Positions 43,595 through 57,098 of a DNA stretch of 64,000 bases are shown one piece after another. Location of the stretch: contig NC_133537.1 of assembly GCF_048544455.1 (NCBI RefSeq), positions 17,917,541 to 17,981,540 of the forward strand, in the 5' to 3' direction. A program made the position numbers and the translations under genes. The notes under the pieces are model-generated. The model was not told the DNA's origin. It did not search any database and saw only the letters and a program-made list of their open reading frames with translations. Origin of the DNA: Silene latifolia. Lineage: Eukaryota > Streptophyta > Magnoliopsida > Caryophyllales > Caryophyllaceae. Within the stretch, counting starts at the first letter, position 1; each line of letters opens with the position of its first letter.

Positions 43595-46301
43595 TGTAAC
43601 ACCCCGTAATTTCGGACCGTTATTATTTTGCGAAAGTAATTTATTAATCAAGTAAAATTTAGTATTAATGTATTTGAAGTAAAAATAATTCAAAGAATTA
43701 TAATTTTATTATATTTTGAAGTAAAGTATTTATTTTGATAGTTTCGAAACGTTTAAAAATAGTTTGAACCGTGTAAAAACTTTTTATTTCGAAATAAGGG
43801 CATATCGGGGAAATATGACAACTCTTTTGAAAATTGGGCAAACGATTTTGGAAATGGGTCATATGAGTACTCAATTTTCTTGTAATCTCGTGTTTAAGAA
43901 CTTTGGTCTTGTCGGAATTTGCAATTGACAAGCGGTTCTAATTATTATCGAAACGAGCCAAAACCGACTCGTAAAATCCCGACTAAAACCCGTCTCCCTC
44001 CTTTCCTTTCCCGCGGCACACCCCCCTTCCCCCTTCCATTCTGATTTTTTTTTTCTTTTCCACCTACTCTCTCCTTGAACCTTCTAGCAAACACCATTTT
44101 TATACAAAATCAAAGATTTCTAAGCTATTTTCATCATAATTTCTTCATTACTAGTCCAAATTTCGTAAAATTTATATTTTCGGAATCCTCTCTTCAAGAT
44201 CTACATCCTAGTATGTTTTAATTTCAGTTTTCTTTAAGTTGGTTTAAGACGAATTTGGGCATATTTCGGTTTTTATACTTATTATTGTGTTTTTATTGTT
44301 TATTTAGGTGAAGATTTGGAAGACGAGTTTGGGGACTCGTATATTGTTGAAGATAGTGGCTAGTTGTATATTAGGGTTTGGTTTTCAAGGTGCTAATTGC
44401 TCATTTTCTAGCTTAAGGTAACATATTTCGAGTTACTCGACGAATAATTGTCACATTCTTTGCTTTTTGTATGTTTTTGTGATTTTTGTTTGAGTAGTAA
44501 ATTTTCACATGATAAAATGGGTTGCATGCATGTCTAATGCTTGTCTTTTGTTAGTTTAAGTTAACATATTAGTATAGGAATGATTAATTGATGTTTCAGA
44601 CGATGTTAAACTGAACAAAAATGGAGAAATGGAGGGATGGGGGTGGCGGCCAAGCAGTGCAGCCCACTTTTGCCTTGGGGTTGGCCCAGTTGGTCCGTTG
44701 CTTGTTTCGCGGTTTTCCATGCATTGTTCGTCGTTTTAGGTTCATTAATGTTATAATTAAAATAAGTAACATATGGTTAAACTTTTGAAATGAATCATAT
44801 TAGTAGTAAAAAAATATGTTGATGGTAAAAATTATGTTTATATTGGTAGTTGCACATGTTAGGATAGATTATAAAATGAAATTGTAATGAATAGGCTCAA
44901 AATGAATTTTATAGCAATAATTGCAATGTTTTGATGATTGTGCCGAAAACTGAGCCTTAGTCCCTTTGACTGATTCGATGTCAGTCAATTGTGTGATTGG
45001 TCACCGCAATTTAACCCGCACTGCCGCAGGATCAGGGTTGCGGGTAAAAATTCGGTTGGATGAAATTTTATATGAATTGGATAATCGGCCTTTTTCTTGT
45101 TTTAGGCCATTTATTAAGTTTTAGTTCACATGTGTTGTTGGTTGAATTTAATAATTTCTTATATTGTAGAAACGACCCTAGATTCCCTGAAACCTTTAAT
45201 ATTGTTAATATTGCTAGAAATGGTATTGGTATTAAATACTTCTTGCAGGTTGTTGTGTTTGTCATAGATAGGTCTTTATAGTCTTTGACGAGTATATGTT
45301 CACTGCTTAATAGCCTTTGTGTTCCTGACTTGGTGGGATTATATCCAAGTTGGGGCATGACCTCGTTACTTATTTTGATAGTAAGTGGTCAGCTTAAGTA
45401 CTAGCCAACCCTTTGGTGGACTCCTTAGGGTACTCACTTTGTTTTAGAAAAATTGTGGGTCTTGGGTGCGGTGGTGTGTATCCGCATGTCTAGGTCTGCG
45501 CAGATTTTAGGCTAGGGTTGTGTTGTGTCTTGGCCATGTTTTGATAGAACCTCTGAGCCAAGATACCGGTTCGATTACCTTCCCTACCTCGTGGTATAGA
45601 CTCAAGTTACAGAGTGACTATTGACGGTGCTAAGAACTTATGCCTGTCTTTGATATATTGCCCTTTCTTGTATGGTGATTTTATGAATTGTAATAGGTGA
45701 GATGTAAGCCGGTTACAATTGATAAAGTTTGGATTACTATTTGTTATATGATTCACATGATAGTTTAATTTGGTCAGTTTAGGGGTCATAGGTTAGAATA
45801 CTTGATAATTAAATTGTTTATCATATTGTTTACATGTTACACTACATGTTACATTAAATATGACATTTCGTGGCTGGGAGGACTCGAAGTTACTCCCCAC
45901 TGAATTGTGGCTTTCGTGTTTGTATAAAATGCGATTGACAGGTTGATGATGCTTAGTTGGGGTACACGGACGAGCTAGTGAGCAAAAGAACCTTGGACTT
46001 AGTTTGGTTATATTTTGTAGAAACCTTTAAACTTTTGGTTGTGTATATATTTTGAAGGGACATATGTCTCCCTCTTCTATTTTGGTTTGTATCACTATAT
46101 CCCCGCGTCTTTAGTTATGTTATGTAAATTAGTTGTTAGCTTTTGCAGGTTTTGACACTCTTCTTTAGGAATTGTTTGTGAATGGTTAGGAAAGTTTTAA
46201 AAATTACAGGTTTTATCTAGTTGAACCAATTACAAACATATCCTGTCAGTTTTTATGTAAATTTTACGTGTTTAATTAACGTTTTTTTTAAGGGTGTCAC
46301 A
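43595..46301 (+). repeat. 5' LTR of the nested non-autonomous element
   Basis: TGTAACACCCCG...GGGTGTCACA. Nearly identical to 49732-52446, except for a cluster of changes near 44650-44700 and near 44940-45020. Confidence 0.93.
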
Positions 46302-46303
46302 GT

Positions 46304-46315
46304 TGGTATCAGAGC
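46304..46315 (+). other. Primer-binding site of the nested element, tRNA-Met type
   Basis: TGGTATCAGAGC, two bases after the LTR end. Confidence 0.92.
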
Positions 46316-49300
46316 TTGTTGCTCCCGACGCACATTTGTGCACCCCACTTAAAATCACTTGACCTTTAAATAATAAACTTGAGAGATGGGTAGGATGGGT
46401 AGATTTAGGATTTTATGTGGTAGTCTATTTGTGATTGCTATTTGTTAGGTTCTAACCAATGTTCTATTTTGCAAGATGGCTCTCCAAGAAACGTAGATAA
46501 TGCAATCTTACCAGCTGGGTTTGTTAATTGTTAGTTATTAATTTTCGTGCCGTTGAAGCTATGACCGTGATCTTACTCGTTGGTGACCAAGACTGAGTGG
46601 CCGTTGCCGAATGTTGAAGATTGGTTATGCCAAATGAAGAATGCTTCCACTTTCTCGATACTTCTTTTCGTATTCAGTGTATCTTACCTTAATCTTCCAA
46701 TCTCGTTGTTTATTCGTCTTTTTAATTCCTGTTCTCTCGCCTTGGTAACTACTCTTCTATTCTTTCTCCCGATTCATCCTTGGTTCGTTTTCTTCTTATA
46801 ATAAGAGTTCTTGTGGACACCTTCCTTTTATTCCGCAGGATAGTTCCCTTGTTCAAGAGAACCCAGTTTTGAGAGAATGTATCATTGGAGGGCGTGAACG
46901 AGTTGAGAAATTGATTGTTTAGGGTTTGAGTTGTATAGGAGAATATAACTTGGGATCCTTTGGTTAGTCTTGTTAGTTGTGCTTGATATGAGAACTTAGT
47001 GAAATGAGAAACACCTTGGGATTTATGTCTATTGAGAGCTTGTTTGTTATAGATGATTGAGCATGGGTACTACCATAGCACATAAGATGGAATGAACCTG
47101 AGCTACTTCATTTGAGAGTCTCGATGTTTCCTGTGGAGAATTAAAGGAATGATAGTTAGCACTAATCCTTGTAGGCCTTGAAAGGAATACAATAGGACAT
47201 TGATGTTGCTTAATGGATTGGTATTGTACTTTGGAATTAGTTAGTTTGTTAAACCTTTTGAGTTGACCAAATCTATTATAGAGTAGCCCTTGTTGACCTT
47301 TCGAAATTTGAGAACACGTGGTTGACCTTATTAATCATATCTGGATTTGGGAATTTTGGTGGAATGTTGTTCGATGTAGTTCGTGAGTTCAAGGATGTGA
47401 TTCTAATTTATGGTATCGGAGACTAGAAGTATTAAGTGGTGAGATGATGGAGTAGACAAGCTATGGTACTTGGGGATGACATAGTAAGTGAAGTTCAATG
47501 ACGAGAATTGTAAAGGAGATACTTTGGGACATGGGTGGTAACAAATGAATTTGTGTGGTGAATTGATTTTGGCTCTTAGAACCAATTGAGTTGAGGAATA
47601 CCTACCCTCGTGGAGTCCTTGTTAGTCCTATGATTTGGTGGACTTTTGAGGCTTTGTTGAGCACCTTAGTGATGTAACCTTACCATATCAATCATAAGCT
47701 TTGATGAGTGTTTGGTAAGCAATAACCCTTTCATTATGCCGCTTCTGTTCTCCTTTCCTTCTCTTTAACGATCATTGAACCCTGTTTTTATGCCAAAGTT
47801 TACGTGTCTTCTTCTTGCCCGAGATATCTTCTTAACTCGAATACCTCTTATTTTTGCCAACCGTTATCTTTACGGTCCGACTCCTTAGTTTCCTAACTTG
47901 TCAGGCTCATGCACCCTTCGAAAATATTTTACCGTTTCTCTATCCCGTTATCACTCTTTATCTCCTTAGTATAGTTGGTACCTTGTTGACCATGTTTATA
48001 GAGTTAGTGAGATGTGACTTGAGGATATAGGATTGACTAAGTAGTCGAGTTTGTGATTGGCTTCCATAATCACTTTGGAGATGAGGGTTTGATAATGTAT
48101 ATGTTACCGTGTGAGAAATGTTAAATGTGGGATTATTAGTTGGTTTTAGTGAGTGATGTTGATTACTACTTGAGGTATGGTATGAGAGTGAGAGTAAGCT
48201 ACATTATTGGGAGGTTTTAGCACTTGTTTTGGTAACTAGAAAGGGTAATGGTATGGTTGACACCAATTGTTAGGCTAAGGAACATAATTTCAATTTATGG
48301 TTTTAGGAACTACGAGGTGATAAAGTGTTGTTACAATTATGACCTTGTTCCTTGAGAATTTGATGGTAAGTAAGTTTAGGATATCAAATTTGAAAGAATA
48401 CTCCTTGGGGATGTTGATGACCAGAATGGATTGGTGATGTGATTTGGTATTAGTTGGCTCTTGAGAGTTCTTGAGTTGAGAGAGACTTAGTATTGAGAAG
48501 AATTTGTTAATCCTATAGTTTTATAGACCTTGAGGTCGCATTGAGTACTTGAGATGATGGGACGGTGTTGTAGTGAGTGTAGGCCGAGTGTAGTTCCGCT
48601 TTTGGCAATCCTTAATAAGTAAAAGGATAGAGGAACTTGAGATCCTATTGATTTTTCGGATTTTGGGGTTGGTATGTTACTACCTTGTTTTGAAATGAGA
48701 ACCTTGTAGAATATTGGAGGAACCCATAGTTGACACTAGTTGGATGCGAATATAACTTTGTTGGAAGCCTTGACCTTAGGCTTGTGAAAGTTGTTTCGGG
48801 ATGTTTGAGGATTTGGAGCGATGAGATCACAATTATAGTGAAATATCTTGTTCCAGGGAATATATTAGGAAGAGGTAACATAAGCGATTGAGGAAACCCT
48901 TGGGAGTGATGTGGTTATGAGTTTTGTTGTTAGGAAGTTTTCGGAACCGTTTTGAGTGATGTTGTTGTTTGAGATAAGAGTGTCTGGCGTTTCCTTGTTG
49001 TCTAATCTCCCTTCTTCCTTGATCATGAGCGTTACCGCTCATACCTCTCTTCCTTACTTCATCATACTCCTCTCATAAGTTTGATGTTGGTAACCTATGA
49101 AACTCCATCTTTGACACCCTGTTAGGTTCGACTTCAATTCTTACCCCATGAAATTCATTATAGCTCTCTTGTTGATTAAGTTTGAGCTCTCTTAACATAC
49201 TTTGTTTTTATGCTATCTAAGTTACTTTCCTTTTTTGTACGACTTCTAAACTTTCAAGCTACCAGTTTCGATTCATTCATAAAAGTTTATGTCACTTCTG

Positions 49301-49731
49301 CAAACCTAACCTATTTTTAAAGATTTTAAAATGAAATTTTGATTTATTTCCGTAAGGTATTCCTTTTTCTTACTTTTTTTCCGAGTTACTAAGCCGTATT
49401 TAATCATAATTAGTAAAGATATTATTCTTATTATAGAACTTTAAACTAAAATTTTGAAAATGCTTTTATGATTTTTAATGGTTTTAACATTAATGAGTGT
49501 TAAATCTCGTTATTGGAGACGTCCCAATAATGGGTTTTCTCATTTATTGGTGTAGAAATATTTTTATATATCTTGATATGAATGTGGATGTTCTTGTCTG
49601 ATCAACAAGAGTATCACCGTTTCTTTGAAAAGATACCTATATTTTTCTTATGATTATATTATTAAGATGTTGTATACTATAATTTCTCCTTCTAAGTTTC
49701 GAGGGCGAAACATTTTAAAAGGAGGGGTGAT
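46316..49731 (+). other. Interior of the nested element, non-coding
   Basis: No gag, protease, reverse transcriptase or integrase motif is found on either strand. The sequence is T/G-rich with many TTGAG, GGTGA and TGGTTG-type words. The polypurine tract lies at 49717-49730. Confidence 0.75.
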
Positions 49732-52446
49732 TGTAACACCCCGTAATTTCGGACCGTTATTATTTTGCGAAAGTAATTTATTAATCAAGTAAAATTTAAT
49801 ATTAATGTATTTGAAGTAAAAATAATTCAAAGAAATATAATTTTATTATATTTTGAAGTAAAGTATTTATTTTGATAGTTTCGAAACGTTTAAAAATAGT
49901 TTGAACCGTGTAAAAACTTTTTATTTCGAAATAAGGGCATATCGGGGAAATATGACAACTCTTTTGAAAATTGGGCAAACGATTTTGGAAATGGGTCATA
50001 TGAGTACTCAATTTTCTTGTAATCTCGTGTTTAAGAACTTTGGTCTTGTCGGAATTTGCAATTGACAAGCGGTTCTAATTATTATCGAAACGAGTCAAAA
50101 CCGACTCGTAAAATCCCGACTAAAACCCGTCTCCCTCCTTTCCTTTCCCGCGGCACACCCCCCTTCCCCCTTCCATTCTGATTTTTTTTTTCTTTTCCAC
50201 CTACTCTCTCCTTGAACCTTCTAGCAAACACCATTTTTATACAAAATCAAAGATTTCTAAGCGATTTTCATCATAATTTCTTCATTACTAGTCCAAATTT
50301 CGCAAAATTTATATTTTCGGAATCCTCTCTTCAAGATCTACATCCTAGTATGTTTTAATTTCAGTTTTCTTTAAGTTGGTTTAAGACGAATTTGGGCATA
50401 TTTCGGTTTTTATACTTATTATTGTGTTTTTATTGTTTATTTAGGTGAAGATTTGGAAGACGAGTTTGGGGACTCGTATATTGTTGAAGATAGTGGCTAG
50501 TTGTATATTAGGGTTTGGTTTTCAAGGTGCTAATTGCTCATTTTCTAGCTTAAGGTAACATATTTCGAGTTACTCGACGAATAATCGTCACATTCTTTGC
50601 TTTTTGTATGTTTTTGTGATTTTTGTTTGAGTAGTAAATTTTCACATGATAAAATGGGTTGCATGCATGTCTAATGCTTGTCTTTTGTTAGTTTAAGTTA
50701 ACATATTAGTATAGGAATGATTAATTGATGTTTCAGACGATGTTAAACTGAACAAAAATGGAGAAATGGAGGGATGGGGGTGGCGGCCAGCAGGCCCGGC
50801 GGGCCCAGGCAGGCCCACGGCTGCCTTGGGGTTGGCCCGGGTTGGTCCGTTGCTTGTTTCGCGGTTTTCCATGCATTGTTCGTCGTTTTAGGTTCATTAA
50901 TGTTATAATTAGAATAAGTAACATATGGTTAAACTTTTGAAATGAATCATATTAGTAGTAAAAAAATATGTTGATGGTAAAAATTATGTTTATATTGGTA
51001 GTTGCACATGTTAGGATAGATTATAAAATGAAATTGTAATGAATAGGCTCAAAATGAATTTTATAGCAATAATTGCAATGTTTTGATGATTGTCAAAATC
51101 GAGCCTTAGTCCCTTTGTGATTCGATGTCGATCAATTATGTGATTGGTCGCCGCAATTTAACCCGCACTGTCGCAGATCGGGGTTGCGGGTAAAAATTCG
51201 GTTGGATGAAATTTTATATGAATTGGATAATCGGCCTTTTTCTTGTTTTAGGCCATTTATTAAGTTTTAGTTCACATGTGTTGTTGGTTGAATTTAATAA
51301 TTTCTTATATTGTAGAAACGGCCCTAGATTCCCTGAAACCTTTAATATTGTTAATATTGCTAGAAATGGTATTGGTATTAAATACTTCTTGCAGGTTGTT
51401 GTGTTTGTCATAGATAGGTCTTTATAGTCTTTGACGAGTATATGTTCACTGCTTAATAGCCTTTGTGTTCCTGACTTGGTGGGATTATATCCAAGTTGGG
51501 GCATGACCTCGTTACTTATTTTGATAGTAAGTGGTCAGCTTAAGTACTAGCCAACCCTTTGGTGGACTCCTTAGGGTACTCACTTTGTTTTAGAAAAATT
51601 GTGGGTCTTGGGTGCGGTGGTGTGTATCCGCATGTCTAGGTCTGCGCAGATTTTAGGCTAGGGTTATGTTGTGTCTTGGCCATGTTTTTGATAGAACCTC
51701 TGAGCCAAGATACCGGTTCGATTACCTTCCCTACCTCGTGGTATAGACTCGAGTTACAGAGTGACTATTGACGGTGCTAAGAACTTATGCCTGTCTTTGA
51801 TATATTGCCCTTTCTTGTATGGTGATTTTATGAATTGTAATAGGTGAGATGTAAGCCGGTTACAATTGATAAAGTTTGGATTACTATTTGTTATATGATT
51901 CACATGATAGTTTAATTTGGTCAGTTTAGGGGTCATAGGTTAGAATACTTGATAATTAAATTGTTTATCATATTGTTTACATGTTACACTACATGTTACA
52001 TTAAATATGACATTTCGTATCGGGAGGACTCGAAGTTACTCCCACTGAATTGTGGCTTTCGTGTTTGTATAAAATACGATTGTGGAGTTGATGATGCTTA
52101 GTTGGGGTACACGGACGAGCTAGTGAGCAAAAGAACCTTGGACTTAGTTTGGTTATATTTTGTAGAAACCTTTAAACTTTTGGTTGTGTATATATTTTGA
52201 AGGGACATATGTCTCCCTCTTCTATTTTGGTTTGTATCACTATATCCCCGCGTCTTTAGTTATGTTATGTAAATTAGTTGTTAGCTTTTGCAGGTTTTGA
52301 CACTCTTCTTTAAGAATTGTTTGTGAATGGTTAGGAAAGTTTTAAAAATTACAGGTTTTATCTAGTTGAACCAATTACAAACATATCCTGTCAGTTTTTA
52401 TGTAAATTTTACGTGTTTAATTAACGTTTTTTTTAAGGGTGTCACA
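49732..52446 (+). repeat. 3' LTR of the nested non-autonomous element
   Basis: Pairs with 43595-46301. It differs at a GC-rich insertion (50787-50845, GGCCCGGCGGGCCCAGGCAGG) and at scattered single bases. Confidence 0.93.
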
Positions 52447-54293
52447 AATGAACTTGACACTAGTTGCCAGACTGAAAGATCAGCCTTTGTCTTTTGTATT
52501 TGCTTTAGTAGATGGTCGGTAGGGCCTTCTTCATTGTCATTTGGTGCGACTATATTGGTTGGACTGTTTGCTATGGGACCATTTTGAGAAGTATTTTGGT
52601 ATGGGCGTCCTGAACGAGTGAGGTGATCTACATCTTGATCTTCACAATTCTGGACTATTTCCTCACCGATTTTGACTAAGTAGTGTTCAAATTGAGATAC
52701 GATCTTCTTCGTCGTCACCCATATTCCATTGATAGCGACAAGTTCCCTCATTCTTATGATTTCATCTTCCAATTGGATAATCTGGTCGACTAGTTCATCA
52801 ACCACGGCTACTACTTCTTGCATTGTAGTGTTTGGAGAGAAAACTAGTGGTGCACGTTTTCTAGGTGTGGCGTTGGGGCCACGTAAGGTTGCCACTGCAC
52901 TCTCTAGTTCCAAGACTTGTCTATCCACACTTTTTGCCCATGCGATGAAATAAGTGATAGTTGGGGAAATGGTGGAGTAGTTCCCTTCATTTTCTATTGC
53001 ATGCACTTCATCTTCGACTGGGGAGATGAGATGTGAACAATCTATGGTAGATTCTTCATTTGTAATCACTAGAACTCCAAGAGGATTCTTAGTGTTGTTA
53101 GGCTTACCTCCAGGTGGTATTGGTAGGCAACCGTCTTCAATCATGTCTTGAAGTACATTTTTCAATTTGTAGCATTTCTCTGTATCATGTCCCTTACCTC
53201 TATGGTATTCGCAGTACGAATTCTCATCCCAGAACTTGGATTTCTTTTCTGGTTCAGGCGTAGGGCCTATGGGTTGAAGTTTCCCGAGCTTTATCAATCT
53301 TTTCAGAGCGTTGGAGTATGTGTCCCCTAGATTTGTGAATTTCCTTGGAGGGGTACTCCTTTTAGATGGCTCAAGGAGGTTAACTTTATCAGTCTTGCTA
53401 GTAGAGCCGTAGGAACGACTTGTTGAGCCTTGATATCCACGACCTATCGTTTTGGACAAAAGCCCTTTACGAATGTCATCTTCGATCCTTGTCCCTAGTA
53501 CGGTCAAATCTTTGAAAGTCTTGATGTTTTGATACCTCAAATGATTTGCATAGATGGGTTTTAGATTGTTCACGAATTTCTCCACAAGGGTAGTCTCATC
53601 CGGACGTTCAACAAGTTGAGTACTAGTCTTCCTCCACCGACTTAGGAAATCGGTGAAACCTTCTTTGTCATTTTGGGTAAGAACCTCTAAAGTGCGCATG
53701 TTGACTTGGATTTCAGCATTATCCGCATATTGTTTAGCAAACTCGATTGAGGCATCGTCCCAAGTAGCGATTTTTTTGTGATCTAGCGAATAGAACCATT
53801 GCTTTGGGATGGTGTCAAGAGATGAAGGAAAGATCCTTAAGAACATCTCGGGTTTAATGCCCTTGATAGACATGTAATCCTTGAAGGCACGGATATGGTT
53901 CAAAGGGTTTTCATGCCCCTTGAATTTAGGGATATCCGTCATGTTGAAGTTGGTTGGAAACTTGGAACTCACGGCCTCATACTTGCGATTATTCTCCCTA
54001 TAAATGTCATCCCCTTTAAGATACATCAATTGCTCCTCTAAGTATTGGAGTCGTTTCTCAACTGCAGTGATACCTATGGGAGGGTTTTCATCCTCGAAGT
54101 CATTCACGAAGTCATCAACAATTTCACTTTCTCGAGGAGGCATCCTCGTTTCTACGGCATATATTCGGCCCTCAATGGTGTCAAGGCGATCATACACTTG
54201 GTCTTGAGTAACTTGGAGACGAGCTAGCGCGGTTAGGATTTGATCATTACTATCTTAGAGTTGATTGAAGTTCACGTCGCTTGTTCCAGACAT
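52447..54293 (-). pseudogene. Ogre gag (5' part of the interrupted gag-pro frame)
   Basis: The ATG at 54293-54291 gives MSGTSDVNFNQL, then a TAA at codon 13 (54257-54255), after which the frame is open for over 600 codons. A long N-terminal coiled coil (VEKRLQYLEEQLMYLKG) precedes the retrotransposon gag domain (FKGHENPLNHIRAFKDYMS and DFLSRWRKTSTQL). A CCHC-like knuckle CEYHRGKGHDTEKCYKL follows near 53230-53160. The C-terminal part has LTRSGRPYQN and ends at the nested insertion after KADLSVWQLVSSSF. The visible frame runs on 49 bases into the inserted LTR, which is not gag. Confidence 0.9.
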
Positions 54294-55075
54294 CTTTGGA
54301 AACTGGATAAGAGATCGACGATGAATCAAAACAAGATCGACCACTCTAGCACACTTACTTGAAAAGAAATGTTTTGACTCGTGAAGTGGGAGTGTGCCAC
54401 TTGTGTCAGTGAGCTTTGAGGAACTGACAAAATTTGAAAAATGTTGGTCCTAGTCAACTTTAGTGTAGTTGTAGGAGTGGACTCGAAGTGAGGTTTTGAA
54501 ATGGGTTTTGAGGCCCGAATTTTGACTCGACTATTGGACAGAGTTTCAACTTGTTTTGCGCTAATATTAGGCCCAAGTTCGAAATTTTACATGTTAAAGA
54601 AGGATTTTGAATTTTACAAAAAATCATCATGGTTTCGTTTAGAAAAGGGTGATCACGTATGGTACAAACAATATACAAGCATTATAACGAGATGCTGAGT
54701 GCATTTTAAATGGGTTTTGGTTTTAAAGGGTGGGTTGCCATACCGAACAATCAAACCCGACGTCTGTGGAGAGGCTCGTACCGAACAAGAGTAAGGCCGA
54801 TTCCTAGTCCATTTCCTCAAGTAGTGAAAGTCCTTGATACAAACAAGAGTAAGCACCATGGTATGGATGACGTCAATCGCTATCCATCCTTAGGCCCAAA
54901 TAAGAATTAGGACCGTTTAGACGGGACGATTGGTCGAATGGGTTGGGTTGGGCCTAGGAAGGCCGAATGAACGATCTAGGAAGACCGAGTTATGAAAACC
55001 GGCAATTGTCTTGTACAAACTATTCCCTAAACTTGTTCAAGTTTCACACTTTTGGCTACACGTAAGTGTATTTTT
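54294..55075 (-). other. Leader between primer site and gag of the Ogre-type element
   Basis: About 780 bp without an extended reading frame, containing a pyrimidine/purine-biased stretch near 54340-54470. No other feature. Confidence 0.55.
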
Positions 55076-55091
55076 CCCAGCGGAGTCGCCA
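55076..55091 (-). other. Primer-binding site of the Ogre-type element
   Basis: The minus strand reads TGGCGACTCCGCTGGG three bases inside the LTR end, compatible with the 3' end of a tRNA plus CCA. Ogre/Tat elements are known to use tRNA-Arg; the identity of the tRNA here is inferred from that. Confidence 0.75.
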
Positions 55092-55800
55092 AACTGTGGA
55101 CAATGGGCCCACGGGGGCGCTTGGGAGAGAACAAGCGTTTGCATTTGTGGAGTCGCCACCAATTTATTGTGGAAAATTGGAAACCGTTCGAATACCTCAT
55201 GCCATGTCAAGACACAAAGTAGTGACATGAACACCAAGAACTCGTTACCCTTAGCATTCTATGTCTAAAATGACTCTCGTGGATGCCAATGAACACGGAT
55301 GTTCAAAGAGATCTGGAGTAAGGGGTGAGGGTACGTATTAGGAAGCTCTTTTGATCGAACACCTAATCCCGCCCGCCTCGATAGCGGCCTTTACTAATGA
55401 TTAGGGAAGTTATTTATACTTGATATATTGTCGATTATATGCATGCAATGCAACATCCAACGTTTTAATCCTAACATGTGAGAATTAATACTAAGTCGGT
55501 TAACACGTAATTTAACATGTATTTGAGTCAAAGTCGGGATTTAAGATTGATTACATGTGAAAGCATACACGTGATACAATAGAAGGAATACAATAATAAT
55601 ACAACAATAGAAAATTACAATAATTACAATGGGTTAAACGATTTATGTCGAAAATACTTCTAAAACGGATAATTTGAGAAAGAAATAAATAAACAAATTA
55701 ACGAACAGGAATTAAGGGTGATAATACGAATAGTGGTTAATTAATACGTAAGCTAAAACTAGGTCAACGCAAAACGGCAGTTCAGAGACAGAAATCAACC

Positions 55801-55864
55801 AAGAACAGGCGCAGCAGAGCTGCGCCCTCTGGAAGAGGCGCAGCAGTTGCTGCGTCTATTCCTT
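55801..55864. repeat. Hairpin cassette 1, right LTR
   Basis: Homologous to 31444-31510; AAGAACAGGCGCAGCA pairs with TGCTGCGTCTATTCCTT. Confidence 0.82.
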
Positions 55865-56925
55865 GGCTCAGTTCTGGCTGTGAAGCCGGAATTGCAAATC
55901 GTTATTGCTTGTTGGTGATTTTAAAGATCGATTAGTATTATTTACTCGGATGGAAGTGATTAGCAGGTTATTTACATATGATTGATGGTCATGAAAACGA
56001 TAAACATGGAACAAACGAAATAAGGATGAATTAATTACATGGTTTACGAGATTAATAATTAACAAACTAAACTAATTAATTAGGTTAAATATGATGAATT
56101 AATGACGGATTAACGATGAATATGATAATAAATAGGTGGGAATATATCAAAGATCGAATTCCAGAAACTCAATATGAATGAATCGAATTTCTATAACCCG
56201 GTTTTGACTTTAGTGACGAAAACCCGCAAATATTAATTACTTGGGATTTAAGTCGGGAATTAATGAGATGAACTAATTATGAAGAATTATGAATTACAGG
56301 TTAAAATTATCATGCTTAAATTCTCGTGTTAATGAAACAATGAACATTCGAAAACAAAGTGAAAAACAAAAGGACGAACAAAAGACGAAGGAAGAAGAAA
56401 GGAAGCAGGAACTGCGGCAGCCTCACAAAGAGGCGCAGCATGTGTTACGTCCCTTCGAAGAGGTGCAACAGTTGTTGCGTCCTTTCTCGACGGTTGTCCT
56501 CTGATAATCCGTAAAAAGGGTTTTAAACAAAGGGTTTTAGAAATCGGTTTTAATTGTATTTTCGACATAAATCTTACAATATGATTACAATAAATAAATG
56601 ACGATAAATAAAAGAGAGATTTACACCCTCAGACTTACATGTTTGACGAAACGAGATGAACTAAGTTTATGATTAGTGATGCTCGACTCGAATGTAACGA
56701 AATTGCCCTCGTAAGTGGAAAATGATTAAGATTGATTAAAGTTGTTTATAGTGGAGTTGGTCAAATTGGTCGGTCATGCAAAACGAGGCTGGTACTCAGA
56801 AGGATCCGAGCTTACGTGGTCGAAAGTTCAAGCACGTAGACGCTAAAAAGTAAGAACGTGGTCTAGAATGCAAAAGGAGAAGAGAAGGGCGGACACTCGC
56901 GTGAGAAATATGAGGTGCGAAGGCT

Positions 56926-56936
56926 CCTATTTATAC
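56926..56936 (-). promoter_or_regulatory. TATA box in the long LTR
   Basis: The minus strand reads GTATAAATAGG, a strong plant TATA box in sense orientation for the retroelement. A hairpin cassette lies about 90 bp upstream on the same strand (57027-57098). The segment is missing from the other LTR. Confidence 0.65.
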
Positions 56937-57026
56937 TAATCACGTGGAGGAAGTAGGGTTTTCGGAGAGACTTTGGAAGTGAATCTCGAAAGGATATGAA
57001 AAGATACGAAAAATACGCAGAAAAGG

Positions 57027-57098
57027 ACTTGGGAAGAGGCGCAGCAGGCACTGCGTCTCTTGGAAGGGGCGCAACACCTGCTGCGTCTATTCCCAAGT
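57027..57098. repeat. Hairpin cassette 5, right LTR only
   Basis: The arms ACTTGGGAAGAGGCGCAGCA (57027-57046) and TGCTGCGTCTATTCCCAAGT (57079-57098) pair at 18 of 20 positions. The outer sequence differs from the other cassettes on both arms together. Confidence 0.88.

Larger units (their letters stand above)
43595..52446 (+). mobile_element. Non-autonomous LTR element (LARD-like, Tekay-type ends) inserted in Ogre gag-pro
   Basis: Two LTRs of about 2.7 kb (43595-46301 and 49732-52446), a tRNA-Met primer site at 46304, and a polypurine tract AAAAGGAGGGGTGA before 49731 give a complete element structure in plus orientation. The flanks share AATG (43591-43594 and 52447-52450). The 3.4-kb interior has no frame above about 80 codons, so gag and pol are absent. 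TGTAACACCCCG ends, GGGTGTCACA ends and the CGAGGGCGAAAC upstream of the polypurine tract are typical of Tekay-like chromoviruses, from which it probably derives. The LTRs differ by roughly 1 per cent by eye, indicating a recent insertion. Confidence 0.9.

Noticed and set aside
45060-51504. Open frames of 73 and 96 codons repeated in both LTRs of the nested element
   Set aside because: Their conservation reflects LTR identity, not coding selection; they have no known domain.
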